64,000 nucleotides of DNA from GCA-2794515 sp034436155 (GTDB lineage: Bacteria; Chloroflexota; Anaerolineae; Aggregatilineales; Phototrophicaceae): positions 96,446-160,445 of the forward strand of contig DAOTVP010000026.1 in the NCBI GenBank assembly GCA_034436155.1. Reading direction: 5' to 3'. Shown here piece by piece: positions 8,425 to 17,199 of the stretch (its first letter is position 1; each line of letters begins with the position of its first letter). A model generated the notes under the pieces. The model was not told the origin of the DNA, searched no databases, and was given only the letters and a program-made list of their open reading frames with translations. The position numbers were made by a program, and so were the translations under genes.

Positions 8425-8856
8425 TCACCCGCTATGGTCGTCTAAATAGCGTTGTAAAATCACCCGCGCCGATAAATCGTCTATCGGGTCAGTAGGTTTG
8501 CGTTTTTTTTGTTTGGCAATCTCTTGGGCATCGGCACTCGAAAATTGTTCATCCCAAAAAGTTATAGGCAACGGAATGACCTCAGCCAAACGTTCCGCCC
8601 ATAAGCGCACCGTATCGGCACGGGTATATTCGCCTTCTGCTTTGTCTAAATCCAGTGGTAAACCAATCACAATGCCAACAACACCGTGTTCTTGGGCGAT
8701 TTGTGCTAATTTTTCAAAATCGGCTCGTTTGGATTGGCGTGTGATGATGGTCAATTCACGAGCGATAATCCGCATATCATCACACACCGCCACACCGATG
8801 CGTTTGAGTCCATGATCAAGCCCCAGCAAGCGCCCCCTTTTTGGCAAATCGGTCAT
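8425..8856 (-). CDS. ruvX: Putative pre-16S rRNA nuclease / Holliday junction resolvase-like RuvX (YqgF)
   Basis: An RNase H-fold nuclease of 143 residues thought to finish 16S rRNA 5' processing. The first acidic motif is LGLDHGLKRIGVAVCDD, the second region GIVIGLPLDLDKAEG, then WDEQFSSADA and the terminal DPIDDLSARVILQRYLDD, each holding the family's acidic positions. The start at 8856 is chosen because its ATG overlaps the TGA of the upstream gene (ATGA); a longer frame from 8919 would run into that gene. Translation is therefore probably coupled to the J-like gene. Confidence 0.9.
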   Translation of the reverse strand: MTDLPKRGRLLGLDHGLKRIGVAVCDDMRIIARELTIITRQSKRADFEKLAQIAQEHGVVGIVIGLPLDLDKAEGEYTRADTVRLWAERLAEVIPLPITFWDEQFSSADAQEIAKQKKRKPTDPIDDLSARVILQRYLDDHSG

Positions 8857-10445
8857 GGTATATTTTCCTGAATATTGAGCGTGATGCGAATGGGCAAAAC
8901 GGGCATTTGCCACATCCAATCGGGCGAAAAAGTCAATTCTGGCACTGTATTCGGGGCAATATCCACTCGTGTGCGGAGATGTTCCATCGCATCCTCAAAC
9001 GACTGATTGGCAATTTGAGATTTGACCAATTCAGGGTCTATTTGCGCGCGTGCGATACAACTGCCCGACATCGTGAAAAATACATCCAAAATTTGACCAT
9101 TCTCATCGCGTGTAACCAATACGTCACCTGTGCGATATTGTATCGTGTTGGGATCTATACTGCGACCACGCACCACCTGACGCGCCATTTTTGCGAACAC
9201 AATTTGTTGCCCCAAGCGCGTATTTACCACCAACACCTGCACAACCGCCCGTTTGGTGAGTGTGAGCGTATCTTGTAATTCACCCACGTTGGCGCTCCAT
9301 TGTTTCCAATCATCTCGTTCTTCGACAATTTGCAAGGTATCGAACAACACGTAATCATCAGGCGAAAGCTGAGCGGAATTTTGAATTTCGGTATAGGCGC
9401 GATCTTGGATGATTTGGTCTACCAATAATTCGAGCGTGTCTCTATCCGATTGGCTTACTGCACGTTCTATTTGTGCGATACCAGCGCGGGTCGGTTGAAT
9501 GTTATTCACTGTCACTTGCCCGCCCAGCGGTCCGACAACCAATGTAATCCGATTGGCATCCACATTGCCGATTTCACCCGCAGAACTAGGCAATGCCTCG
9601 ATGGGAAGTGTGATTTGCCCATTAGCGGGAATATCGGCAGATTGTGTCGTGCGGAATAGGATCGGCGGATCATCTGTGGTGCTGATGGTCGTGCCGAGCG
9701 GGATCGTGATGTTTGCCGATGTGGAATTGGTGAATACCACCTCGCCAACAGCTAACCCACTCCCCAATTCTTGCACACCTGTTGTCGGCGTGGAATACGA
9801 TGATTCCACTTCGATTTTCAAGACAGTCGCAGGCAAAATGCCATTTTCAACATCAATAGAGGTGAAGCGTGGGTCTGGATTAATCACAATTTGCACACTC
9901 TGTTCAATCTGTTGTACGGCGGGGATAATCGTCACAGTGGCACTAGGGACGAATAAATACACCCCAGCCACCAAAATGATGAGCAAGGTGGCAATCAACC
10001 CAACGCGGATGAGCAAGGTGGGCAATGCGCCCATCGGCGGGCGTGCTACGCGCCTGCTGGCAACATCTTTGAGTTCAGATAACACCGCTTCGCTTTCGGG
10101 TGCATCTTTGGGACGGTCATGGCGGTCGGTGAATACTTTGGCGCGTCCGCGCTTCCACCTACCCCGTTCACTCGCGCCAATGGTCTCGAAGGTGCTAATG
10201 TTCAATTCTTTGGCGTGCTGAATCACCTGTAAGTCGTGGGTAACAATCGCCAAGCGAATAGCACGACGCATGGCTTCGCGTTGGACGAGGACTAAATCGA
10301 GTTTACGGGTTAGAGCAGTCCCCTCTTCGGGCCAAACGAGCAGAACGCGCTTACCGTGAATAAACGACAAGCGGTCTCGTACCGAATTGACCTCTTCACC
10401 CGCTTCTATTTGTATTAGTTCCCGATTGCTATTGCTCGAAGCCAT
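8853..10445 (-). CDS. Baseplate J-like domain membrane protein
   Basis: A 530-residue protein with a cytosolic N-terminal region that looks like a small alpha/beta domain (KRVLLVWPEEGTALTRKLD through VTHDLQVIQHAKELNISTF), a basic linker, one membrane segment at about residues 145-167 (LLIRVGLIATLLIILVAGVY), then a large Thr/Ser-rich beta domain. The part SSAGEIGNVDANRITLVVGP resembles the phage baseplate J / gp47 family, where this stretch forms the core fold. Such proteins occur in Chloroflexota and Cyanobacteria without any phage. The gene is 21 bp behind alaS and overlaps ruvX. Its function is unknown; the topology points to an external domain coupled to a cytosolic sensor-like domain. Confidence 0.7.
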   Translation of the reverse strand: MASSNSNRELIQIEAGEEVNSVRDRLSFIHGKRVLLVWPEEGTALTRKLDLVLVQREAMRRAIRLAIVTHDLQVIQHAKELNISTFETIGASERGRWKRGRAKVFTDRHDRPKDAPESEAVLSELKDVASRRVARPPMGALPTLLIRVGLIATLLIILVAGVYLFVPSATVTIIPAVQQIEQSVQIVINPDPRFTSIDVENGILPATVLKIEVESSYSTPTTGVQELGSGLAVGEVVFTNSTSANITIPLGTTISTTDDPPILFRTTQSADIPANGQITLPIEALPSSAGEIGNVDANRITLVVGPLGGQVTVNNIQPTRAGIAQIERAVSQSDRDTLELLVDQIIQDRAYTEIQNSAQLSPDDYVLFDTLQIVEERDDWKQWSANVGELQDTLTLTKRAVVQVLVVNTRLGQQIVFAKMARQVVRGRSIDPNTIQYRTGDVLVTRDENGQILDVFFTMSGSCIARAQIDPELVKSQIANQSFEDAMEHLRTRVDIAPNTVPELTFSPDWMWQMPVLPIRITLNIQENIP

Positions 10446-10466
10446 GCACCATGCCCTTTATCCATA

Positions 10467-13160
10467 TTATTTCGCCATTTGGCGGATGACCTCGCGGGCT
10501 TTTTGCAGGGCTTCGCCGATTTTCGAGACATCCTTCCCGCCCGCTTGCGCCATATTCGGGCGACCACCGCCACCGCCACCAATCACGGGGGCAATTTGTT
10601 TGATGATATTACCCGCCTGATACGTCTTGGTCAAATCATCGGTGACTGTCACCATCAGCAACGGTTTATCCTCGAAACTGCTACCCGCCACAAATATGCC
10701 CGATTTTGCCCTGCCCTTGAACCAATCCGACATTTCGCGGATGGTCTCGGCGGGGGTATCTTCGAGTTGCAACATCATCACCGATACCCCTCCGATCGTT
10801 TCGAGCGCATCAATTTGGGTGTTAAAGATCTGACGGGCGATTTCTCGGCGTAATTTTTCGATGAGTTTGCGATTTTGGCTGATTTCATCCTGCAATACCG
10901 CCACCCGTTGGACAATATTATCAGGCGTGGTTTGGAGTTGCCCCGCCACATGCGCCAGCGTATCTAATTTTTCTTGGATATACGCAATCGCCGCGCCGCC
11001 CGTGAGCGCCTCGATACGGCGCACCCCCGCGCTCACACTGCCCTCACTGACGATGATAAACATGCCAATATCGGCAGTCGAAGCGACATGCACGCCCCCG
11101 CACAATTCATAACTGTAACGTGTGCCATTTTCGATGATGACCGTCCGCACCGTTTCGCCATATTTTTCACCGAATAGCGCCATCGCGCCTTCTGATTTGG
11201 CTTGTTGGAGCGATTTTATTTCTGATTTAACAGGATAATTTGCCAGAATAACCCGATTCACCTCTGTTTCAACGGCTTTCAGTTGGTCAGGGGTCATACG
11301 TGCATCATGGGCAAAATCAAAACGCAAGCGTTCTGGCGCGACCAATGACCCGCGTTGTTGCACATGAATGCCCAAATGGTTGCGGAGCGCCGCATGAAGC
11401 AGATGTGTGCCAGTGTGATTGCGCGTAATATCGGCACGGCGGTCTGCATCCACCACCGCCAAGACGCTATCGCCGACTTTCGGCGTGCCTTGCACCACTT
11501 CGCCGATGTGAATAATCAAACCGCCGACTGGACGGCGTGTATCTTCGACCTCAATTTCCCAATTTTCGGCGCGAATCGTGCCTGTATCGCTAACCTGACC
11601 GCCCGCTTCGACATAAAACGGCGTGCGATTCAACACCACTTCGACTTTATCACCCACGCTCAAATCGCTAATCGGGTTGCCATTTTGCGTCAATGCCACC
11701 ACATTGGCGCTAATCGTTGTATCGCCGTAGGGCAAATACTCAACACCATCTGCGGGTAACAATTGATCCGCTTTGAGTTGATTCAGGACGGCATTATACG
11801 ATTCCGCCATATCCATCTCACCCATCGCCAACCCGCCCCCACTGATGGTGGCGTGTTCTTGTTCGGCGGTCTCGAATCCAGACATATCCACATGATAACC
11901 ACGTTCTTCGGCGATGTCTTTGGTGACTTGAATCGGCAAACCCAACGTGGCTTTGAGGTAAAAGGCTTTTTCGCCGTTTAATGTGCCACCTGCAGGCAAC
12001 TCTGCCAACATCGCATCGAGTTCTGTCAGACCAATATCCATCGTGCGCCGAAACCGTTCTTCTTCGCGGGTGATGGTCTTTTTAATCACATCGGCGCGGT
12101 CTCTGAGTTCGGTATAATAATGCCCCATCGTATCAATGACAGCATCGGCAACCTTGCCCAAAAATGGTTCATGCAAACCAATTTTGGTGGCGAAGCGTGC
12201 CGCACGCCGAATCACCAACCGACAAACAGCATCGCGCCCTTTAGCACCAGGCAACACACCATCGGCAATCAAGAACACTGCCGCCCGAATATGGTCGGCA
12301 ATCACACGATAGGGGACATAATTGGCATCGCGTTCTTCATCGGTATGCCCTGTCAGTTCTTGGGTCTTCTTGATGATGGGCATGAATAAATCGGTGTCAT
12401 AATTTGCGGTTTTGCCCTGCACAATGCTGACAATCCGTTCCAAACCCATGCCAGTATCGACCCCTGGCGCGGGTAACGGATGATCATATTGCCCTGTATG
12501 GGTGGGGTCGGCTTGGGTGCGGTTGTATTGCATGAACACCAAATTCCAAATTTCCAAAAAGCGATCATCTTCAGCTTGGAGCATGGGGATGATGCTATCT
12601 TCACCCAATTCTGGCGTTTTATCCCAGTGGATTTCGCTGGTCGGACCGCAGGGACCCGTCTCTGCCATTTGCCAAAAATTGGTTTTCGGACCCATGCGTG
12701 CTACACGCTTGGGGTCTACGCCGATTTTATTCACCCAGATGTTATAGGCTTCGTCATCATTCTGATACACCGTAAAGACAAGGCGGTCTTTGGGCAATTC
12801 ATACACTTCGGTGAGCAATTGCCACGCGAATTCGATGGCATGTTCTTTGAAATAATCACCGAAGCTAAAATTGCCGAGCATCTCGAAAAAAGTATGATGT
12901 CGTGGTGAGGGACCCACATTTTCGAGGTCGTTATGTTTGCCACTGACACGCATACATTTTTGCGCGGTGGTGGCGCGTTTATAATCGCGCTTATCTATGC
13001 CCAGAAACACATCTTTGAATTGCACCATGCCTGAATTGGCGAAGAGCAACGTGGGATCGTTGCCCGGGACGAGCGATGAGGACATCACATGTTTATGATT
13101 TTGTTCCAAAAAATAATCTAAAAATGCCTGCCGAACTTCGGCGCTGGTCATGAATTTCAT
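10467..13160 (-). CDS. alaS: Alanyl-tRNA synthetase
   Basis: AlaRS charges tRNA-Ala and edits Ser and Gly. The protein is full length (897 residues): N-terminal class II catalytic domain with FANSGMVQFKDVFLG and RHHTFFEMLGNFSFGDYFK, tRNA-recognition region, editing domain with HTGTHLLHAALR and ELCGGVHV, and a C-terminal DHHA1-type domain ending in GGGGGGRPNMAQAGG. The editing-site zinc ligands (two His in H-T-G-T-H, Cys and His in C-G-G-V-H) are kept, but the usual C-G-G-T-H has Val for Thr. AGGA lies about 9 nt before the ATG. The downstream order J-like, ruvX, mltG suggests one transcription unit. Confidence 0.97.
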   Translation of the reverse strand: MKFMTSAEVRQAFLDYFLEQNHKHVMSSSLVPGNDPTLLFANSGMVQFKDVFLGIDKRDYKRATTAQKCMRVSGKHNDLENVGPSPRHHTFFEMLGNFSFGDYFKEHAIEFAWQLLTEVYELPKDRLVFTVYQNDDEAYNIWVNKIGVDPKRVARMGPKTNFWQMAETGPCGPTSEIHWDKTPELGEDSIIPMLQAEDDRFLEIWNLVFMQYNRTQADPTHTGQYDHPLPAPGVDTGMGLERIVSIVQGKTANYDTDLFMPIIKKTQELTGHTDEERDANYVPYRVIADHIRAAVFLIADGVLPGAKGRDAVCRLVIRRAARFATKIGLHEPFLGKVADAVIDTMGHYYTELRDRADVIKKTITREEERFRRTMDIGLTELDAMLAELPAGGTLNGEKAFYLKATLGLPIQVTKDIAEERGYHVDMSGFETAEQEHATISGGGLAMGEMDMAESYNAVLNQLKADQLLPADGVEYLPYGDTTISANVVALTQNGNPISDLSVGDKVEVVLNRTPFYVEAGGQVSDTGTIRAENWEIEVEDTRRPVGGLIIHIGEVVQGTPKVGDSVLAVVDADRRADITRNHTGTHLLHAALRNHLGIHVQQRGSLVAPERLRFDFAHDARMTPDQLKAVETEVNRVILANYPVKSEIKSLQQAKSEGAMALFGEKYGETVRTVIIENGTRYSYELCGGVHVASTADIGMFIIVSEGSVSAGVRRIEALTGGAAIAYIQEKLDTLAHVAGQLQTTPDNIVQRVAVLQDEISQNRKLIEKLRREIARQIFNTQIDALETIGGVSVMMLQLEDTPAETIREMSDWFKGRAKSGIFVAGSSFEDKPLLMVTVTDDLTKTYQAGNIIKQIAPVIGGGGGGRPNMAQAGGKDVSKIGEALQKAREVIRQMAK

Positions 13161-13199
13161 GCGAATTTTTTCCTGTTGTGAATAACGTAATTAGGGTGA

Positions 13200-13228
13200 A
13201 TTATAGTGGGGTTAGGGGTATGGGGCAA
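13200..13228 (-). promoter_or_regulatory. Candidate sigma-70 promoter of alaS
   Basis: On the minus strand TTGCCC (plus 13223-13228) and a perfect TATAAT (plus 13200-13205) are 17 bp apart, about 40 bp before the alaS ATG. The -35 element lies inside the hairpin that follows the upstream ABC operon. Confidence 0.55.
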
Positions 13229-13250
13229 GGTGGGGAGTGTGCTTGCCCCA
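13221..13250. terminator. Hairpin between ABC permease gene and alaS
   Basis: TGGGGCAAG and CTTGCCCCA form a perfect 9-bp stem with a 12-nt loop, just after the permease stop at 13257. No U-run follows in the direction of transcription, so termination may be partial and alaS may also be read from the ABC operon. Confidence 0.5.
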
Positions 13251-13256
13251 TGCGGA

Positions 13257-14147
13257 TTATTTATCGCGGGTGATGGCGAAGCCACTCATGAATTGTTTTT
13301 GGAGCAAAACGAACACAATCACAGGCGGAATACTAGCGACTACCGCACCAAGCATGAGGGGACCGTATGAGATGCTGGTATCCACCGAGAGCAAACTCCG
13401 CAAACCCACTTGTACGACCTGATTTTCTTGTCCGCTAGGATTTACCATCAGGGGCCACAAATACATGTTCCACACATACACAAATTGGATGACCGCCAAC
13501 GCACCAATTGTATTCCAACTGATGGGGATGAGGACGCGGAATAAAAATTGCAATGGATTCGCGCCATCCATTTGTGCCGCTTCGGATAACTCGGCGGGGA
13601 TATTGGCAAAATGTTGTCGGAATAAAAATGTCCCAGTGGCGCTCGCCAAAAATGGCACAGCCAACGCCTGAAATGTTCCACCCCACCCCAATTGAATCGA
13701 GACAAGTCGAAACAAGGCGATAATGAGCAATTCGGTAGGCATCATGAGGGTCATCAACACAAAGCCAAATACAATCCACTTGCCAGGGAAGCGGAAATAC
13801 ACAAATGCCAAGCCCGCCAAGAGCGATAATATGGTCTTGCCAACGGTAATCACAACCGCCAAAGACAACGTATTATACATATAATTGCCCAAATGACGGT
13901 CTATCATGACTACGCGCCAATTCCGTTCAAAATGTTCACCAGGGATAACTTGAAAATTGGCGACTTGGGCATTATTTTGTGTGCTGACGAGCATGGCATA
14001 AAATAACGGAAAGCCGATGAAAAAGCAGGCAATCCACAATGTTAAATGAGCATACCAGCGTTTAGGGATGATACGCTTCGTGAACGCCGTTGGCGCAGTC
14101 ATCGGTTGTGAAGTCTCGACAAGGGTATCTTGTGACAGTGTGGTCAT
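13257..14147 (-). CDS. ABC sugar transporter permease, MalG/UgpE type
   Basis: A six-helix membrane subunit of a carbohydrate ABC importer, 296 residues. The ATPase-docking EAA loop reads LSEAAQMDGANPLQFLFRVLIPISWN, the standard CUT1 form. It is the second permease of the pair; GGAG lies 8 nt before the ATG and partly overlaps the end of the first permease gene. The protein pairs with the 14151-15512 product and the binding protein at 15595. No ATP-binding subunit lies in the operon, so a shared MsiK/UgpC-like ATPase elsewhere is expected. Confidence 0.9.
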   Translation of the reverse strand: MTTLSQDTLVETSQPMTAPTAFTKRIIPKRWYAHLTLWIACFFIGFPLFYAMLVSTQNNAQVANFQVIPGEHFERNWRVVMIDRHLGNYMYNTLSLAVVITVGKTILSLLAGLAFVYFRFPGKWIVFGFVLMTLMMPTELLIIALFRLVSIQLGWGGTFQALAVPFLASATGTFLFRQHFANIPAELSEAAQMDGANPLQFLFRVLIPISWNTIGALAVIQFVYVWNMYLWPLMVNPSGQENQVVQVGLRSLLSVDTSISYGPLMLGAVVASIPPVIVFVLLQKQFMSGFAITRDK

Positions 14148-14150
14148 GGT

Positions 14151-15512
14151 TTATGCTCCATATGATACGCGCCGCCCGGTTGTGCGGAATTGAAAATAGG
14201 TGATGCCAATCACCAAGGCAAATAAGACCAGCGATTGCGCGGCAGACTTGCCTAAATCGTTATTGATATAACCGATCTGATAAATTTCGTAAATCATGAC
14301 ACTGGTAAGGCGGTCTGGTCCGCCGCGTGTCGAAAAATCTATCGTGCCGAATAAATCAAAAAACGCATACGAAATATTGGTGATAATCAAGAAAAATGTA
14401 ATCGGCGACAGCATCGGTATCGTGATGCGCGTGAAGCGTTGCCACGCATTTGCGCCATCAATAGCGGCGGCTTCTAGTAAATCATTGGGGACATTTTGTA
14501 AGCCTGCGATATAAAATAGAATGCCAAACCCAATCGCCTTCCAAACACTGGCTAAAATCACCGTCCATGGGGCAATAACAGGGTCTTGTAACCAATTGAG
14601 TCCCTCACCACCAAAAAATCGGATAACCTGATTGGCAATGCCACTGGTTTGATTAAAAATAATCGAAAAAATAATGCCCGCAACGGGTGGTGATATGGCA
14701 TAGGGCCAAATGAGTAAGGTGCGATAGATGTTGCCCCCACGAATAGGTTGATATGCCATGTATGCAATCCCCAGCGAAATCACCAAACTGATGACTACAA
14801 TCGCCAATGAAATGCCGAATGTCGAAAGCACCACCCGATAATATGTACCTTCTAATAAACGCGCCAAAATGACAAAAAAGATGAGGAACAAAGCCGATGC
14901 CGTGAATGAATAGCGCAAAAATAAATTGGTTTGTGACCGCACCGCGACAAATAATTGAATCGTGATGATCACCCACATCGCCATTTCAAGCGAGATACCA
15001 TCTGGACGTAGCAGGCGTGTGAAGTTATCAACACACACAAAAACAGTACGCGATGTGCCTAAACGCGCTAATAACGTGGATAATCGAAAGGTCTCAATAG
15101 ACGGATAATATAAAAACACTGCCAAAATAATCAACGTGGGTGCAAGTAATAATAACGGGGTTATCCAACCTCTAAATGTGCCTGATGATGTTTGTCCTGC
15201 TATCAGTGAACGCGGTTGGCGAGAGAAGAAAAAATGCACCAGATAATTGGCAATTGATAGTGTCAGGCTTGTGCCGATTACAATCAAAAAAATGCCAAAG
15301 TAGGCATCTATAGGTTTGCGTTCTGGTTCAAATGGGCAATATGATAACGGCACCATAAATAACATTGCGCCCAAAGCACCCGCAATCGCCCCGATTCCCA
15401 CCCCGATAAGCGGTTGCCGATTCAGGCGCATACATATAAAACCGATAAAAATTGCGCCAATGATGGTTGGAATGAGCGTCACAACAAGATTGGGATTATC
15501 TGTAAACATCAT
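14151..15512 (-). CDS. ABC sugar transporter permease, MalF/UgpA type, with long N-terminal extension
   Basis: The C-terminal 290 residues are a normal CUT1 permease, with the EAA loop LLEAAAIDGANAWQRFTRITIPM. The N-terminus carries about 100 extra residues with three or so hydrophobic segments (TLIPTIIGAIFIGFICMRL, IGAIAGALGAMLFMVP, FGIFLIVIGTSLTLSIANYL) before the usual first helix. UgpA proteins are about 295 residues; MalF also has an extended N-terminus but of another kind. Start: the first two codons are both ATG, and AGGA lies close before them. Probably cotranscribed with the next permease. Confidence 0.87.
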   Translation of the reverse strand: MMFTDNPNLVVTLIPTIIGAIFIGFICMRLNRQPLIGVGIGAIAGALGAMLFMVPLSYCPFEPERKPIDAYFGIFLIVIGTSLTLSIANYLVHFFFSRQPRSLIAGQTSSGTFRGWITPLLLLAPTLIILAVFLYYPSIETFRLSTLLARLGTSRTVFVCVDNFTRLLRPDGISLEMAMWVIITIQLFVAVRSQTNLFLRYSFTASALFLIFFVILARLLEGTYYRVVLSTFGISLAIVVISLVISLGIAYMAYQPIRGGNIYRTLLIWPYAISPPVAGIIFSIIFNQTSGIANQVIRFFGGEGLNWLQDPVIAPWTVILASVWKAIGFGILFYIAGLQNVPNDLLEAAAIDGANAWQRFTRITIPMLSPITFFLIITNISYAFFDLFGTIDFSTRGGPDRLTSVMIYEIYQIGYINNDLGKSAAQSLVLFALVIGITYFQFRTTGRRVSYGA

Positions 15513-15543
15513 ACTATCCTAAAAATGCTGACCAAGAATAATA

Positions 15544-15564
15544 GGGGCGTGCCTAGCACGCCCC
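15544..15564. terminator. Hairpin between binding-protein gene and permease genes
   Basis: GGGGCGTGC and GCACGCCCC pair perfectly around CTA in the gap between the binding-protein stop (15595) and the permease start (15512). Such intercistronic hairpins often keep the binding protein in excess over permeases by partial termination or RNA protection. A weak U-rich stretch follows on the minus strand. Confidence 0.5.
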
Positions 15565-15594
15565 CAATACATGATTATCACAGTGATGTGATAT

Positions 15595-16956
15595 TTATTC
15601 TTCAACGTTGAGTAAATTATATTCGGCTAAGGCTTCATTTGCCAAACGTTGCGCTTCTGTCAGAGCTTCGACCACATCAGCATTGCTCACCAGCACCGAT
15701 TCAATAGCTTGGGTGACAAAGTTGCGGATTTGTGGGAATGCGCCGACAATCGCACCAGAGGTAGCAGAGGTCAATTGGCTACGAGCGAGTTGATCGCTGG
15801 CAACACGCGAATTGGGATTTTCATCATACCAGCCTTCAGCTTCGAGCAACGCCAACCCTGCTTTCGTGACGGGGATATAGCCGGTCACTTTGTGCCAATC
15901 GGCATCATTTTCAGCATTGGTCAAGAACAACATGAATGTCAGAGCGCCATCTTCAACGGCAGTATCTAAGCCATTGGCTAACCAGAGGCTTGCGCCACCG
16001 ATCAGATTGCCCGTATAACCAGTTTCTTGATTGTAGGGCATAAAAGCGGCGGTCACTTTGAAGCCAGCATCAGCGCCATCTCGCGTCAAAGCGGTGGTAT
16101 CTGAACTGCTGTAGATGAGGATCGCCACTTCTTTAGCGATGAATGCGTTGTATGTGCCACCCCAGTCGCGTTGAGCGCCTGTGTAGACATAATAGCCCAT
16201 ATCTTGCATTTCTTTCCACCAGCTGACATAAGCAATGCCGGCATCGCTGGCGACAAACACTTCATCGGCGCGGGCTTCACGACCATTACCGTTGTTGACT
16301 AAATCGAACCCTTGTTGCGCCACAGATTGTTCAAAGAACCAACCGTGGTTGGGCCAAGTGATACAATTGCGGGGCGCAGATTCGAGTGCCATAATCGCGG
16401 CACAGGCTTCTTCGACATCCGCCCATGTTTCGGGAATTTCGACACCAGCGGCATCGAGGATGTCTTGATTGACGAACATGATGGCGCTAGAAGTATTCCA
16501 TGGCATCGAAGTGAAAGAACCATCAAATGTATAGTAATTGGCAACAGGATCAACGAAGTTATTCAAATCAACTGGTAAACCATTGATTTCAGTCCGATCG
16601 CCAAAGGCTTCGGCAATCGATTTGAAAAACGGCACACCATTAAAATTGGCATCACGCGCATTTTGGGTGGCGGCTTCAAAATATTGAACGATGGCGGGGT
16701 TTGTGCCTTGTTCAAATGCCAAACTGGTGGCGCTGAACAAAACTTCGTAATTGTCATAACCTTCAATAGTGACGTTATATTGGGGGAACAATTCGTTAAA
16801 TTCTGCCGCACGTTCACGCGCCCAATCGAGGCGGTAGTCGGTGAAGGCAATCCAGACTTTCACATCAGTAACAGATTGGGCAAAAGCAGAGGGAACAACA
16901 GTTAACAAAACAAACAAAGCAACAACGACTTTCAAGAAATGCTTGCGATTAATCAC
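15595..16956 (-). CDS. ABC sugar transporter substrate-binding protein (family 1)
   Basis: The secreted receptor of the importer, UgpB/MalE-like, about 453 residues. A signal peptide (KHFLKVVVALFVLLTVVPSAFAQ) is followed by the typical DVKVWIAFTDYRLDWARERAAEFNELFP and the segment EIPETWADVEEACAAI. No lipobox is seen, unusual for a cell with one membrane, so release or another anchor is possible. The start is GTG at 16956: AAGGAG stands 6 nt before it, which a longer frame from 16998 would place inside the protein. The sugar is not known; the family includes glycerol phosphate, maltose and oligosaccharide receptors. Confidence 0.88.
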   Translation of the reverse strand: MINRKHFLKVVVALFVLLTVVPSAFAQSVTDVKVWIAFTDYRLDWARERAAEFNELFPQYNVTIEGYDNYEVLFSATSLAFEQGTNPAIVQYFEAATQNARDANFNGVPFFKSIAEAFGDRTEINGLPVDLNNFVDPVANYYTFDGSFTSMPWNTSSAIMFVNQDILDAAGVEIPETWADVEEACAAIMALESAPRNCITWPNHGWFFEQSVAQQGFDLVNNGNGREARADEVFVASDAGIAYVSWWKEMQDMGYYVYTGAQRDWGGTYNAFIAKEVAILIYSSSDTTALTRDGADAGFKVTAAFMPYNQETGYTGNLIGGASLWLANGLDTAVEDGALTFMLFLTNAENDADWHKVTGYIPVTKAGLALLEAEGWYDENPNSRVASDQLARSQLTSATSGAIVGAFPQIRNFVTQAIESVLVSNADVVEALTEAQRLANEALAEYNLLNVEE

Positions 16957-17132
16957 TTGCTTCTCCTTCAAGAACTCATCTATCAAATATATGTGCATAA
17001 ATATCTATTTATGCCAGACACATGGTAACGGCAGTGAGTTAATAAATCACAGGCAAATTGTTAAGAATAATGCCTTTATGGTTTAATTAACGCCTAAAAA
17101 TTATTGATAAAACCGCTAATAAAGATTATTCA

Positions 17133-17161
17133 TTCTCAATCACCCTCATATCGGCTATAAT
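17133..17161 (+). promoter_or_regulatory. Candidate promoter of rmd-gmd
   Basis: TTCTCA (17133-17138) and a perfect TATAAT (17156-17161) are 17 bp apart, placing a start about 30 bp before the TTG codon of rmd. Confidence 0.5.
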
Positions 17162-17199
17162 GCCATGCGCGATTGATATACTCATGTTGGAGTTTAGCG

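Noticed and set aside
8857..8919. Upstream start of ruvX
   Set aside because: Those codons lie inside the J-like gene. The ATGA overlap at 8853-8856 gives the expected N-terminus.
9499..10221. Plus-strand open frame opposite the baseplate-J-like gene
   Set aside because: Antisense shadow created by Ala/Thr/Val codons of the J-like gene; no ribosome site and no domain.
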